Shown here: in pieces, positions 36,720-46,082 of the stretch
Layout: each line of letters starts with the position of its first letter
Position numbering within the stretch: position 1 is the first letter of the stretch
From: Rhodoferax sp.
Lineage (GTDB): Bacteria; Pseudomonadota; Gammaproteobacteria; Burkholderiales; Burkholderiaceae_C
Assembly (NCBI RefSeq): GCF_030697375.1
Contig: NZ_JAUYQD010000038.1
Span: forward strand, 1 to 64,000
Reading direction: 5' to 3'
DNA: 64,000 nt
The notes under the pieces: model-generated
The model's input: only the letters and a program-made list of their open reading frames with translations
Databases searched by the model: none
What the model was told of the DNA's origin: nothing
Made by a program: the position numbers and the translations under genes

Positions 36720-38480
36720 TCAATGTGCGGTCTTCACCACCAGCCATTCGTGCCGAAACAGCCATTCCTGCGGATACCACAGGTTGTTCAAAGTGACCTC
36801 TCCGCCTTTGTGGCGGCTTTTGACGTGCCAGCGGGAGCCTAATAATTGGCATGGGGGAACACAGCTGGGTTCGGATTGGTCCAGGCGGTCTTGCAACCAC
36901 ACCACGGCATCAAAGTGGACGAGCAAGTAGTTCAGCCGTTCTGCGGAGGCCATCTCCGGGTACAAGGCACCGGTGTTGCGGCCTTCGGCATCGTAGGGGG
37001 TGATGCGCGCACCGGGCAGCACAAAGTGAAAGCGTTCGTACTGGCCGGTAAAGCCATTGGGCACGGCAACGCGCTGGCCTTGCATCTGGCTTTGCACCGC
37101 AGGGCTGTAATCGGCTTGGGAACTGGACAGCGGCGCCACCATCAGGCTGAATGTGGCGTACACCGCCAAGCAGGCCACCAAGGTGGCGTTGCGGACCCAA
37201 GAATGATAGGTAAATCCGGCTGTAGCCCCCGCCAAACCTGCGCAAGCAGCTATCAATGTCATAGCGAGTTCAGGCGTGCTGGTGATGCCCATGTCGCCCA
37301 TCACCCAGGCGATACGCGCCAACATCACCAGTGCCGGCACGGTGATCAGCAGCGTGGCCCAGAACCAGGCCTTGGCAATGCGTTCCCAGGCCAAGGCCAT
37401 GGTTATGGCCAGTGCAGGCATGGCGGGAATCAGGTAACGCTCCGAGCGTTGGCTGGGAATGGTGAACACCACCAACCACACCACCAGCCAGGCCAGCAGC
37501 ACCCACTGTGCTGGCGCGAGTTGGGCATAGGTGGTCTTTTGGAAGGCTTTGGATACGGCGACCCAGCAAAAACCCAGCACCACCAGCGCCAACAGTCCGC
37601 CGTTGGCCGGGTAGGCCAGTAACTGCGTCCACATGGGGTAGGCGCCAAACAGCGCTGCCTGCCAGTAGCCCTGACCCCCGGACATTTTTCCGGCATTTTC
37701 GGCCACCACAAATTCCTGCCACACGGCGGCAGGGTCCGGGTCCAGCACAAACCACAGTGCAAAAATACCTATGCCAATCAATGCGCTCCAGGTCACACCC
37801 AGGGTGGTGCGCATCACGCCGCGCCAGCGCGTTGCTGGTTCGGTCAGCAGGACGGCGCACCACACGGCCGCAGCCGTGGGGGCCACCAGAGCGAAGGATT
37901 TGTAGGCTGCCCCCAGTCCCATGGCGACGCCAAACAGGGTGTAGGTCGGCCATCCGAGGGGTGTGCGCCCGTCGGCACTTGCCGAGTCACCCCGCGAGCG
38001 CAGCCACAGCACCCACCACATGGGCAAGGCCAGCCAGAAGGTCTCGGGTGCCGAAGTGAGGTAGACCCGGCCGTAGCGGAAGGTGGAAAAATACAAAAGG
38101 TACAGTGCAGCGGCCAGGCAGGCGGTGCGTACCTTGCCACTGATGCGGTGGGTAAAAAAGGCCAGCAGTGCGGTGGTGGCAAAGGTGTAGACGATGCTGG
38201 GCAGTCGCAGGGCAAAGAGGCTCCAGTGCTGGCCCCAGTCACTGGCAAAGACAGCTTGCCAGATCAGCAGGGGTGGCTTGGTGTTGCGCGTGCCGATCAG
38301 CTCGGACTGCAGTGGCAGCCAGTGGCCGGATTCGGCCGTCATGCGGGCGATGTGGATGTACACCATCTCATCGCCATTGGTGGGCGCGTAGGGGCTGTTC
38401 AGGCCCAGCAAGTACAGTGCCGCCGCCAGCACCACCAGCACGATCCAGGGCCACGGCAAGGGTTGACGCGAAGGCGGCAT
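36720..38480 (-). CDS. Glycosyltransferase family 39 (ArnT-like) membrane protein
   Basis: This 586-aa protein has an N-terminal membrane segment (WIVLVVLAAALYLLGLNSPY), then the catalytic DE-like periplasmic loop NGDEMVYIHIARM with a GT39-type acidic pair, and about 11 further helices with a periplasmic C-terminal domain. ArnT/PMT-type enzymes move a sugar from a lipid carrier to lipid A or protein. The ATG at 38480 is preferred over a GTG 45 bp upstream that would overlap gtrA. Repeat R8 falls at residues about 405-423 and reads AMTLIAACAGLAGATAGF, inside a predicted membrane helix. The gene follows a GtrA homologue by 17 bp. Confidence 0.88.
   Translation of the reverse strand: MPPSRQPLPWPWIVLVVLAAALYLLGLNSPYAPTNGDEMVYIHIARMTAESGHWLPLQSELIGTRNTKPPLLIWQAVFASDWGQHWSLFALRLPSIVYTFATTALLAFFTHRISGKVRTACLAAALYLLYFSTFRYGRVYLTSAPETFWLALPMWWVLWLRSRGDSASADGRTPLGWPTYTLFGVAMGLGAAYKSFALVAPTAAAVWCAVLLTEPATRWRGVMRTTLGVTWSALIGIGIFALWFVLDPDPAAVWQEFVVAENAGKMSGGQGYWQAALFGAYPMWTQLLAYPANGGLLALVVLGFCWVAVSKAFQKTTYAQLAPAQWVLLAWLVVWLVVFTIPSQRSERYLIPAMPALAITMALAWERIAKAWFWATLLITVPALVMLARIAWVMGDMGITSTPELAMTLIAACAGLAGATAGFTYHSWVRNATLVACLAVYATFSLMVAPLSSSQADYSPAVQSQMQGQRVAVPNGFTGQYERFHFVLPGARITPYDAEGRNTGALYPEMASAERLNYLLVHFDAVVWLQDRLDQSEPSCVPPCQLLGSRWHVKSRHKGGEVTLNNLWYPQEWLFRHEWLVVKTAH
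37212..37266 (-). repeat. Dispersed repeat copy R8, inside GT39 gene (sense to the gene)
   Basis: The minus strand reads GCTATGACATTGATAGC, TGCTTGCGCAGG and GCGGGGGCTACAGCC. GCT at 37265 is in the gene frame (405 codons from the start), the same frame as R4-R7. Confidence 0.85.
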
Positions 38481-38497
38481 GGCGCTCGGGCTGCGCC

Positions 38498-38986
38498 CTA
38501 GTCCTGGTGGCGTTTGAAGGTCCACCGGTCGTTGGCGAGAAAGTTACTCACACTGGCCGCAACAATGGCCACGATGTTGGCCAGTCGGTAGTCCATGGAG
38601 CCAGAGAGCAGCAGCGTCAACACGTACTGCAGCGCACTGCCAAAGGCCGATGCCGTGACGTACTGGCCAAACTCCATGCCCAGCAATCGCAGGCTCACCG
38701 GTTGGACTTCGGCTTCCAGGGTGCGTACCCGGTCCGACCAGGTCCACAGCCGGTTCCAGGTGAAGTTGTTGGCGGTGGCCACGGCAATGGCCAGGGCCAG
38801 CGACAAATAGGGCTTTTTGTACGAGGCTTCGATGGCATTGAACAGGTACTCGTGCCCCAGGTGCAGCACCACCAGATTCACCACCGTGCCACTGGCGCCC
38901 ACGATGCCGAACTTGAGGTAGCGGTAGCGTTCAATCCAAGCCAGCGCCCACAGGATGGAGCGCTGCACCAGGGTGCGCCGACTCAT
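38498..38986 (-). CDS. GtrA family membrane protein
   Basis: This 162-aa protein has four helices and the GtrA pattern: KFGIVGASGTVVNLVVLHLG at the start, ATANNFTWNRLWTW in the middle and VSNFLANDRWTF at the end. GtrA-type flippases are thought to move polyprenyl-linked sugars across the inner membrane, supplying a GT39 or GT-C enzyme such as the one encoded next. It overlaps the heptosyltransferase-like gene by 4 bp. Confidence 0.93.
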   Translation of the reverse strand: MSRRTLVQRSILWALAWIERYRYLKFGIVGASGTVVNLVVLHLGHEYLFNAIEASYKKPYLSLALAIAVATANNFTWNRLWTWSDRVRTLEAEVQPVSLRLLGMEFGQYVTASAFGSALQYVLTLLLSGSMDYRLANIVAIVAASVSNFLANDRWTFKRHQD

Positions 38987-40245
38987 GCCGCAGCACCTGT
39001 GCTGCCTGTCCCGGCCCCTGCGCCGCTGGTGCGCAAAAATGACAGGGCCTGGTCCAATACCGGGTCAGGTGCAATGCGTTTGAGGCATTGGTTGTCCCCA
39101 TCACAGAACGTCAATCGGTGGTTGTAGGCGCTAAGACAAGGAGAGCAGGCAATGCCCGACTCCAACACGGTGTTTCGGGTTCCCAGGGGGCCGTAGAGTT
39201 TGCCAGTTTCGGGACCGAAAAACACCATGGTCTGGATGGGGGTCAACGTCGCAAAGTGGCCGGGCCCGCCGTCGTTGGTGATGAGCAGGCGGGCGGTATG
39301 GAACAGCATCAACAATTCGCGGATGCTGCGGGTGTAGCCCGTGAGGTCGATACAGGCTTCGCTGCGAATTTTCAGGATCAGGTCTTGGGCCAGTTGGGCG
39401 TCGTCCTTCAAACCGATCAGGCCCACGGCATAACCGGCCGCACACAAACCCTGCGCCACGCGCGCGTAATGGTTAGCCGGCCAGGCGCGCTCTGGCAAGA
39501 TGCCGCCGCCGGCATACAAGAGCACCAAGCTGCGCTGGGCCGTGATGGGATGGTCTGTTTGCACTTGGGTGCGGTAGGCAGCCAGCTCTTGCGCTGAAAA
39601 TTCCACCGACAACTCCGTGTCCACCGGCAGGGTGCGAATGGGGGCTGCCTTGTTGCGCGGTGCGCCACCTTGGGATTCCAGTGCATCCACCAGCGACAAA
39701 AATTGTTTGCTGATGTGTTGGTAAGGGTTATAGGGAATCGCGTGGTTGATAAAGCTGCCGCGGTACAAACCTTCTTGGGTGTGGGGCGTAAAACCCACCC
39801 GCACCGGCGCACCGGTCGAAAACGAGAGCAGGGCGCTCACGCGTGAAAACAACTCGCAGTCAATGACCGCGTCCAGGCCCAGTCGGCGCATGGCCAGACT
39901 GACCTTCAGAATGTCGCGCACCAGTGATCCGCCCGAACTGTCGTCCAGACTGTGCATGCACTCGGGTTCGGTGAGTTGCAGCAGCTTGGAGACTTCCTGG
40001 TTCTTCTTCAATTGCAGGATATGGATGGCGGCACCCGGGTATTGGCGGCGCAATGCCGCAAACATGGGGCCGGCCAGCACGATGCTGCCCATCTCCGAAA
40101 GCAATATGACCAGGATGTGCTTGGGGGTTCGGCCCAGTTGCGCGGGAGCCGCCCAAAGGCCGGTCAAGCGCACCCATGCAGACACCCCGGCGCACAGCAA
40201 CTGGCCTACCCAGCGGTCAATGAAGCGTTGTGTCTGAAGTTTCAT
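38983..40245 (-). CDS. Glycosyltransferase family 9 (heptosyltransferase-like)
   Basis: This 420-aa GT-B enzyme has the GT9 features: LGRTPKHILVILLSEMGSIV at the N-terminal domain, and the sugar-nucleotide part with WPANHYARVAQGL and TARLLITNDGGPGHFATLTP. GT9 members add heptose or other sugars to the lipopolysaccharide core. It has an unusual cysteine-rich segment (SGIACSPCLSAYNHRLTFCD) near the end, seen in some members. It is first in the leftward GT9-GtrA-GT39 operon; the acceptor is not decidable. Confidence 0.9.
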   Translation of the reverse strand: MKLQTQRFIDRWVGQLLCAGVSAWVRLTGLWAAPAQLGRTPKHILVILLSEMGSIVLAGPMFAALRRQYPGAAIHILQLKKNQEVSKLLQLTEPECMHSLDDSSGGSLVRDILKVSLAMRRLGLDAVIDCELFSRVSALLSFSTGAPVRVGFTPHTQEGLYRGSFINHAIPYNPYQHISKQFLSLVDALESQGGAPRNKAAPIRTLPVDTELSVEFSAQELAAYRTQVQTDHPITAQRSLVLLYAGGGILPERAWPANHYARVAQGLCAAGYAVGLIGLKDDAQLAQDLILKIRSEACIDLTGYTRSIRELLMLFHTARLLITNDGGPGHFATLTPIQTMVFFGPETGKLYGPLGTRNTVLESGIACSPCLSAYNHRLTFCDGDNQCLKRIAPDPVLDQALSFLRTSGAGAGTGSTGAAA

Positions 40246-40309
40246 GGGTCAGGTCATCGGTTGAGGACAGAGCTTGCGCACCAGGCGTCGCAGTCTGCCC
40301 CGCAAGGTT

Positions 40310-41494
40310 TCAGGAGAGGCCGGCCGCCGCGCGCAGTGCTTGGGCTTTGTCGGTACGCTCCCAAGTGAACTCGGGCTCTTCGCGGCCAAAGTGGCCGTAG
40401 GCCGCAGTTTTTTCGTAAATGGGGCGCAGCAGGTCCAGCATCTGGATGATGCCCTTGGGGCGCAGGTCGAAGTGCGCGTTCACCAGTTCTGCAATCTTCT
40501 CATCGGAGATCACGCCAGTGCCTTCGGTGTACACCGTGACATTCATGGGCTGGGCCACGCCGATAGCGTAGGCCACTTGCACCTGGCATTGCTTGGCCAG
40601 ACCGGCAGCGACCACGTTCTTGGCAACATAGCGTGCAGCATAAGCAGCAGAGCGGTCCACCTTGGACGGATCCTTGCCGGAGAACGCGCCACCGCCGTGG
40701 GGGCAGGCGCCACCGTAGGTGTCCACAATGATTTTGCGACCTGTCAGGCCGCAATCACCCTGGGGCCCACCAACGACGAAGCGGCCCGTGGGGTTGATCA
40801 GGTAACGGGTGTTTTGCAACCATTCCTTGGGCAGCACGGGTTTGATGATTTCTTCGATGATGGCTTCGGTGAAGCTGGCTTTCATCGTGGTCTGGGTTTC
40901 CGACTGGTCGGGACTGTGTTGGGTGGACAGCACCACGGTGTCGATGCTGTGGGGCTTGCCGTCCACATAACGCATGGTGACCTGGCTCTTGGCATCCGGG
41001 CGCAGGAAAGGCAGGCGGCCATCCTTGCGCAGCTGGGCCTGGCGCTCCATCAGGCGGTGGGCGTAGTAGATCGGCGCGGGCATCAGTTCGGGGGTCTCGT
41101 CGCAGGCGTAGCCGAACATCAGGCCTTGGTCGCCAGCACCCGTGTTGAGGTGGTCGTCAGACGCGTGGTCCACGCCCTGCGCGATGTCGTTGCTTTGCTT
41201 GTCGTAGGCCACCAATACCGCGCAGCCTTTGTAGTCGATGCCGTATTCGGTGTTGTCGTAGCCGATGCGCTTGACGGTGTCGCGGGCCACCTGGATGTAG
41301 TCCACATGGGCATTGGTTGTGATTTCACCGGCCAGCACGACCAGACCAGTGTTGGTCAGGGTTTCAGCCGCGACGCGGGACTTGGGGTCTTGCTTGAAAA
41401 TGGCATCCAGAATTGCGTCGGATATTTGATCGGCAACCTTGTCGGGGTGGCCTTCAGACACAGACTCGGAGGTGAAGAGAAAATCGTTCGCCAT
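40310..41494 (-). CDS. metK: S-adenosylmethionine synthetase
   Basis: This 394-aa enzyme makes S-adenosylmethionine from methionine and ATP. It has the diagnostic motifs [20 protein letters not shown] near the N-terminus (catalytic His in GHPDK), [12 protein letters not shown] around 120, and the glycine-rich [20 protein letters not shown]. The ATG at 41494 follows a TTGGAGTT ribosome site; an in-frame upstream ATG would add five residues. It is divergent from the acyltransferase pair with a 181-bp promoter region holding a palindrome. Confidence 0.97.
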   Translation of the reverse strand: MANDFLFTSESVSEGHPDKVADQISDAILDAIFKQDPKSRVAAETLTNTGLVVLAGEITTNAHVDYIQVARDTVKRIGYDNTEYGIDYKGCAVLVAYDKQSNDIAQGVDHASDDHLNTGAGDQGLMFGYACDETPELMPAPIYYAHRLMERQAQLRKDGRLPFLRPDAKSQVTMRYVDGKPHSIDTVVLSTQHSPDQSETQTTMKASFTEAIIEEIIKPVLPKEWLQNTRYLINPTGRFVVGGPQGDCGLTGRKIIVDTYGGACPHGGGAFSGKDPSKVDRSAAYAARYVAKNVVAAGLAKQCQVQVAYAIGVAQPMNVTVYTEGTGVISDEKIAELVNAHFDLRPKGIIQMLDLLRPIYEKTAAYGHFGREEPEFTWERTDKAQALRAAAGLS

Positions 41495-41566
41495 AGGTGT
41501 TAACTCCAAAAAAACATCAAGTCGCGTTGCTTGGGCCTTGGAGCTTCGGCGAACGCTTTAGCAGAA

Positions 41567-41582
41567 TTGTCAATATTGACAA
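41567..41582. promoter_or_regulatory. 16-bp perfect palindrome in the metK / acyltransferase intergenic region
   Basis: TTGTCAATATTGACAA is its own reverse complement and lies 73 bp upstream of the metK ATG and 94 bp upstream of the acyltransferase ATG. It contains TTGACA on both strands, so it may also form the -35 elements of divergent promoters. Binding by a methionine-pathway regulator is a possibility, not shown. Confidence 0.5.
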
Positions 41583-41675
41583 GGCACAATGGCGGTCTTT
41601 TTGAAGATGGCCGGTGTGGGTGTCGCCCTGCAAGTAGTTCCGTAACTCAGCGACAGCGCAGATTTTATCTCAGTC

Positions 41676-42506
41676 ATGATCCGTTTATTTAAGTTGCTGT
41701 CCTTTCTGCCCTTGTGGTTGTTGCATGGTGTTGGATGGATGCTGGGCTGGTTGGCATTTTTGGCATCCCCAACGTACCGGCAGCGCTTTGTTGAAAATGC
41801 CACCCAGGCGCGATTTGCGCGCAAGGACTGGATCCCTGCCGTGGGTGCCGCTGGGCAACTGGTGGGCGAGCTGCCGCGTCTGTGGTTTGGGAAGCCAGTT
41901 TCTATATTCTGGGATGGCGCGCAACACGTTGAAGCAGCGCTGTCGTCCGGTAGAGGCGTAATTTTTTTAACGCCTCATCTGGGCTGTTTCGAGGTAGCAG
42001 CGCAAGCCTATGCAGCCCGTTATGGGCAAGCGGGTCGTCCCATGACGGTGCTGTTTCGTCCGCCACGGCAGTCTTGGCTTAAGGATCTCGTGGAATCGGC
42101 CCGCGTGCGGCCGGGGCTGCTCACCGCCCCCACGTCACTGGCGGGTGTCAAACAGCTGTTGAAGGCGCTCAAGCAGGGGCAGTGCGTGGGTTTGCTTCCT
42201 GACCAAGTTCCCCCCACGGGACAGGGAACTTGGGCGGCGTTTTTTGGACGGGACGCCTACACCATGACCTTGTCGTCGCGTTTGGCTGCGCAGACTGGCG
42301 CCACATTGGTGCTGGCTTGGGGCGAGCGCTTGGCATGGGGGCGTGGTTATGTGGTCCACGTGCATCCTTTTGAGGAAAGGTTATCCGCCGATTCGCGCGA
42401 GGCGGGTATGCAAATGAACAGGGTCATGGAGGGCTTGGTGCGTCAGTCACCGGGTCAGTACTTGTGGGGCTATGCGCGCTACAAACTGCCGCGAGATCTG
42501 GTGTAA
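41676..42506 (+). CDS. Lipid A acyltransferase, LpxL/HtrB family
   Basis: This 276-aa membrane-anchored acyltransferase has an N-terminal hydrophobic segment (LLSFLPLWLLHGVGWMLGWL) and the catalytic H-x4-E in TPHLGCFEVAAQ; a second block, LLPDQVPPTGQGTWAAFFGR, matches the family's LPDQ motif. These enzymes add secondary acyl chains to lipid A at the inner membrane. It is followed at 23 bp by a paralogue, so the pair likely adds two chains in turn. Confidence 0.92.
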   Translation: MIRLFKLLSFLPLWLLHGVGWMLGWLAFLASPTYRQRFVENATQARFARKDWIPAVGAAGQLVGELPRLWFGKPVSIFWDGAQHVEAALSSGRGVIFLTPHLGCFEVAAQAYAARYGQAGRPMTVLFRPPRQSWLKDLVESARVRPGLLTAPTSLAGVKQLLKALKQGQCVGLLPDQVPPTGQGTWAAFFGRDAYTMTLSSRLAAQTGATLVLAWGERLAWGRGYVVHVHPFEERLSADSREAGMQMNRVMEGLVRQSPGQYLWGYARYKLPRDLV

Positions 42507-42529
42507 ATGCTTAACAGGAAAGTTTGGTC

Positions 42530-43396
42530 GTGTTGACTCGCCTATTGTTGGAAATCATTCGATGGATCGGCTATTTGCCGCTGAAGTGGGTGCGCGCCTT
42601 GGGCTGCGTTTTAGGACTGGTTTTGTATGCGCTGATCGCTTCTCGCAGGCGGGTTGTCTGGACCAATTTGTCCTTGTGTTTTCCGCAATGGAACCGTCAG
42701 GATATTCGGCGTTGTGCAATCCAGACCTTCGTGCACTTTGCCCAGGCGTGGTTGGATCGGGGCTGGTTATGGCATGGTTCGCCCTCCGTGAACTTGCAGC
42801 GGCTGCAGATAATGGGGGCCGTAGAAGGACTTCAGGGTGATGCGCCCACGGTCATTTTTGCACCGCACTTTGTTGGATTGGACGCAGGATGGACCGCGTT
42901 GACCCAGCAACTTCCACGGCGTTTCACCACCATTTATACCGACCAGGCCAATAAAGTGGCCGATGCCTGGATTCTTTCGGGGCGAAAACGCTTTGGCTTG
43001 GCGCGATTGTTTGGGCGCATTGAAGGCGTCAAGCCCATCCTGGCTGCCTTGAAAGAGGGCGAGCCACTGTACCTTTTGCCCGATATGAATTTCGGACCGG
43101 AAGAGTCGGTGTTTGTGCCGTTTTATGGCGTTGCCGCAGCCACTGTGCCATCGTTGGCCCGTTTTGCCAAACTGGGGCGCGCCAAGGTGGTGCCGGTCAT
43201 TTCCTGCATGACCCCCAGTGGGTATGAGATCAAGGTCTTGCCCGCGTGGGAAGGTTTTCCGTCAGGGGATCTGGTGGCCGATACAGCCCTGATGAATGTG
43301 CGCCTGCAGGCCTATATCGATGCCATGCCTTCCCAGTACTACTGGGTGCATAAACGGTTCAAAGATCGACCTGACGGCGCTGCAGCACCTTATTGA
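42530..43396 (+). CDS. Second lipid A acyltransferase, LpxL/LpxM-like
   Basis: This 288-aa paralogue of the preceding gene has catalytic H-x4-D in APHFVGLDAGWTA, the LPDMNFGPEESVFVPFYG block and the C-terminal QYYWVHKRFKDRP, typical of LpxL/LpxM. The GTG at 42530 is chosen because an AACAGGAAAG site sits just before it; the frame is open slightly upstream through a TTG. The end overlaps the convergent engB by 7 bp. Confidence 0.92.
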   Translation: MLTRLLLEIIRWIGYLPLKWVRALGCVLGLVLYALIASRRRVVWTNLSLCFPQWNRQDIRRCAIQTFVHFAQAWLDRGWLWHGSPSVNLQRLQIMGAVEGLQGDAPTVIFAPHFVGLDAGWTALTQQLPRRFTTIYTDQANKVADAWILSGRKRFGLARLFGRIEGVKPILAALKEGEPLYLLPDMNFGPEESVFVPFYGVAAATVPSLARFAKLGRAKVVPVISCMTPSGYEIKVLPAWEGFPSGDLVADTALMNVRLQAYIDAMPSQYYWVHKRFKDRPDGAAAPY

Positions 43397-44127
43397 ACGG
43401 GAGTCTCCGGCGCTTGCGTTGGTGGCACAGGCGTTTCGGTTTGTGGATGGGTCCATTTCCACAGCAATTTCGCCACGTCGTCCACCCCTTTGTGCTTGGG
43501 TGCCGAAAACAGCATGACTTCACCACCACCGGCTTGCAATTTGGTGATGGACAGCACCTTCGTGGCCTCGCTGCGTGTCAATTTGTCAGATTTCGTCAAC
43601 ACAATCAGGAATTTCAGACCTTCCTGGACGCGCGGGCGAATGATGTCCAGGAGGATTTCATCCAACTCGGTCATACCGTGGCGCGGATCACACATCAGCA
43701 CAATCCCTTTCAGGTTTTCGCGCGTGATCAGGTAGTTTGCCATCACTTGCTGCCAACGAATTTTGTCCTGCTTGGGAACCGCGGCGTATCCGTAGCCCGG
43801 CAGGTCCGTCAAAATGGCATCGGTGACCCCTTGTTTGCCCAGTGAAAACAAGTTGATGTGCTGCGTTCTTCCCGGCTTTTTGGAAGCGAATGCCAGCTGT
43901 TTCTGTTGCGTGAGGGTATTGATGCAGGTTGATTTGCCTGCATTGGACCGGCCAACAAAGGCGATTTCAGGGACGTCCAGCTTGGGCAGAAAGTGCAATT
44001 GGGGTGCAGTGGTCAAGAATTTTGCGGTATGCAACCAGCCAAGCGCAACAGTGGCTTCCGTCTTGTCGCCGTGGCTTTGCGCGGCTCCGGGTCGGGATGC
44101 AGGGGGTGGGTTTGTGTTTGTAGTCAT
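43390..44127 (-). CDS. engB: Ribosome biogenesis GTP-binding protein EngB/YsxC
   Basis: This 245-aa GTPase has G1 GRSNAGKST, G3 DLPGYGYA, G4 TKSD and the family marker FASKKPGRTQHINLF. EngB is needed for assembly of the large ribosomal subunit. The ATG at 44127 gives a short N-terminus; the frame stays open upstream but those codons overlap the promoter of the cytochrome gene and are not conserved-looking. The C-terminus is extended by a Pro/Thr-rich tail. Confidence 0.95.
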   Translation of the reverse strand: MTTNTNPPPASRPGAAQSHGDKTEATVALGWLHTAKFLTTAPQLHFLPKLDVPEIAFVGRSNAGKSTCINTLTQQKQLAFASKKPGRTQHINLFSLGKQGVTDAILTDLPGYGYAAVPKQDKIRWQQVMANYLITRENLKGIVLMCDPRHGMTELDEILLDIIRPRVQEGLKFLIVLTKSDKLTRSEATKVLSITKLQAGGGEVMLFSAPKHKGVDDVAKLLWKWTHPQTETPVPPTQAPETPVQ

Positions 44128-44197
44128 TAATTTAAGAGTGGGACCCGGACCTGCATTGTAGAATGGCGCTGTTTTGCTCACCAGACACAGCACCCCT

Positions 44198-44860
44198 ATG
44201 ACGTTGATTGCCCACTTGATCCTTGCTGCTTCCGTTGCAGTATCTGCCGTCTCTGCATTTGCAGCTGATGCCACACCTGAGCCTGCTGCGCACACAGGAA
44301 CTGCCCCAGCCAAGGCGGCCAAGCCAGATCTGGCCAAAGGTGAGGCAAGTTTTGGTGCGATTTGTGCGGGCTGCCATGGTGCTGACGGTAATTCAGGCGC
44401 ACCCGCCTACCCCAAGTTATCGCAGCAGCATCCTGAATATCTGGTTAAGCAACTGCAAGAATTCAAGTCCGACAAGCGCACCAGTGCTGTCATGAAAGGA
44501 TTTGCTTCTGCCCTGTCGGATGAAGATATGAAAAATATCTCATTTTGGGTCACCACCAAAAAATCTAAAACGGGTTTTGCCAAGGACAAAGAACTTGTGA
44601 CATTGGGTGAACGCATCTACCGTGGTGGCATTGCGGATCGGCAAGTGCCTGCATGCGCAGGTTGCCACAGCCCCAATGGCGCGGGTATACCCGCGCAATA
44701 CCCACGTTTGAGTGGTCAACATGCGGAATATGCAGCGTCTCAGCTCACGGCATTCCGTGATGGTGCGCGCAAAAATAGCCCACAAATGTCCCAAGTTGCC
44801 GCCAAAATGAATGACCGAGAGATTAAGGCCGTTGCGGATTACATCGCTGGCTTGCGCTGA
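44198..44860 (+). CDS. Di-haem cytochrome c4
   Basis: This 220-aa protein has a signal peptide (LIAHLILAASVAVSAVSAFA) and two haem sites CAGCH, in GAICAGCHGADG and VPACAGCHSPNG, about 100 residues apart, the layout of cytochrome c4. The axial methionines are probably in AVMKGFASALSDEDMKNI and NSPQMSQVAAKMNDREIKA. Cytochrome c4 carries electrons in the periplasm, usually to a terminal oxidase. The start at 44198 is preferred over a TTG further up. A strong terminator follows. Confidence 0.93.
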   Translation: MTLIAHLILAASVAVSAVSAFAADATPEPAAHTGTAPAKAAKPDLAKGEASFGAICAGCHGADGNSGAPAYPKLSQQHPEYLVKQLQEFKSDKRTSAVMKGFASALSDEDMKNISFWVTTKKSKTGFAKDKELVTLGERIYRGGIADRQVPACAGCHSPNGAGIPAQYPRLSGQHAEYAASQLTAFRDGARKNSPQMSQVAAKMNDREIKAVADYIAGLR

Positions 44861-44914
44861 TACGTCATCGGTAGCTCGGGTTTCTCGGGAAACCTGACGA
44901 CTGCAACAAATCCA

Positions 44915-44954
44915 AAAAAGGCAGACCTTTCGCAAGAAGGTCTGCCTTTTTTCA
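44915..44954 (+). terminator. Strong terminator after cytochrome c4 gene
   Basis: AAAAAAGGCAGACCTT and AAGGTCTGCCTTTTTT form a perfect 16-bp inverted repeat around a 7-base loop, with a U-tract at the end and A-tract at the front, so it can work in both directions. Confidence 0.93.
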
Positions 44955-45054
44955 TGGGGTAATCGTGTTCTGTGCAACAGACGGTTCGTCGGCTTGTAAA
45001 ACGTTGTAAGAAAAGTTGTCTGCTGGCGACCAATGGGGAAATGAGGAAGTCTAT

Positions 45055-46062
45055 ATGCTGATCAAGCCCCGAAACGATGGTTTCAACCATCCTGTCGCCA
45101 GTGAAATTACCGAGCGCCATGTGTATGAAGGCCGACGCAATCTATTGAGGTTGATGGCGGTGGGTGCGGCAGGGGGGGGCATGGCCTCCTGGGCCTCTCG
45201 GCAGGCGCTGGCGCAAACCTCGGGCGTGGTCCAGCGGCCCGGCAAGTTAGCGGTTTTGAATACGCGCCCTTCTGTTGTCGATGGCGCTTTGACCATAGAA
45301 AAGCCAACCTCTTACAAAGATGCGAGCAGTTACAACAATTTCTACGAATTTGGCACGGACAAGGCAGATCCTGCAGTCAGCGCCCATACGCTGAAGACCA
45401 CGCCGTGGACTGTTGAGATCGAAGGCTTGGTGAAGAAGCCGGTGCGGCTTGGAATGGACGACTTGCTCAGACTCAGTCCATTGGAAGAGCGCATCTACCG
45501 TTTGCGCTGTGTCGAAGGTTGGTCGATGGTGATTCCATGGGTAGGCTACTCACTCGCTGAACTCATCAAACGCGTCGAACCGCTGGGTAGCGCCAAATAC
45601 CTTGAGTTCGTATCGTTGGCAGACCCTAAGACGATGCCTGGCGTTCGGTCGGGTGTTTTGGACTGGCCCTACGTAGAGGGGTTGCGCCTGGACGAGGCAA
45701 TGCACCCCTTGACTTTGCTGACCTTTGGCATGTATGGGGAGGTTTTGCCCAATCAGAATGGAGCTCCCCTACGTTTGGTCGTGCCTTGGAAATATGGTTT
45801 CAAGAGTGGCAAGAGCATCGTCAAGATTCGTTTTACGGAGAAACCGCCTGTCACCGCCTGGAACAAGGCTGCGCCCAATGAATACGGATTTTTCTCCAAC
45901 GTCAACCCCACCGTAGACCATCCGCGCTGGAGCCAAGCCACGGAGCGGCGTATTGGAGAGGATGGCCTTTTTTCTAAAAAGCGGAAAACCCTCATGTTTA
46001 ACGGCTACGAGGCGCAAGTGGGACAGTTGTACACAGGCATGGACCTGAAAAAACTGTACTAA
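45055..46062 (+). CDS. msrP: Protein-methionine-sulfoxide reductase catalytic subunit MsrP
   Basis: This 335-aa molybdopterin protein has a twin-arginine signal ([20 protein letters not shown]) and the MsrP/YedY core; the molybdenum-ligating cysteine lies in [15 protein letters not shown]. It repairs oxidised methionines in periplasmic proteins. A GAGGAAG ribosome site sits just before the ATG. The haem membrane subunit msrQ follows at once. Confidence 0.95.
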   Translation: MLIKPRNDGFNHPVASEITERHVYEGRRNLLRLMAVGAAGGGMASWASRQALAQTSGVVQRPGKLAVLNTRPSVVDGALTIEKPTSYKDASSYNNFYEFGTDKADPAVSAHTLKTTPWTVEIEGLVKKPVRLGMDDLLRLSPLEERIYRLRCVEGWSMVIPWVGYSLAELIKRVEPLGSAKYLEFVSLADPKTMPGVRSGVLDWPYVEGLRLDEAMHPLTLLTFGMYGEVLPNQNGAPLRLVVPWKYGFKSGKSIVKIRFTEKPPVTAWNKAAPNEYGFFSNVNPTVDHPRWSQATERRIGEDGLFSKKRKTLMFNGYEAQVGQLYTGMDLKKLY

Positions 46063-46082
46063 CTGTGTCGGTATCGTCCTTG

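Noticed and set aside
41495..41675. SAM riboswitch upstream of metK
   Set aside because: No SAM-I, SAM-II or SAM/SAH-like helix pattern could be made; only a palindrome is present.
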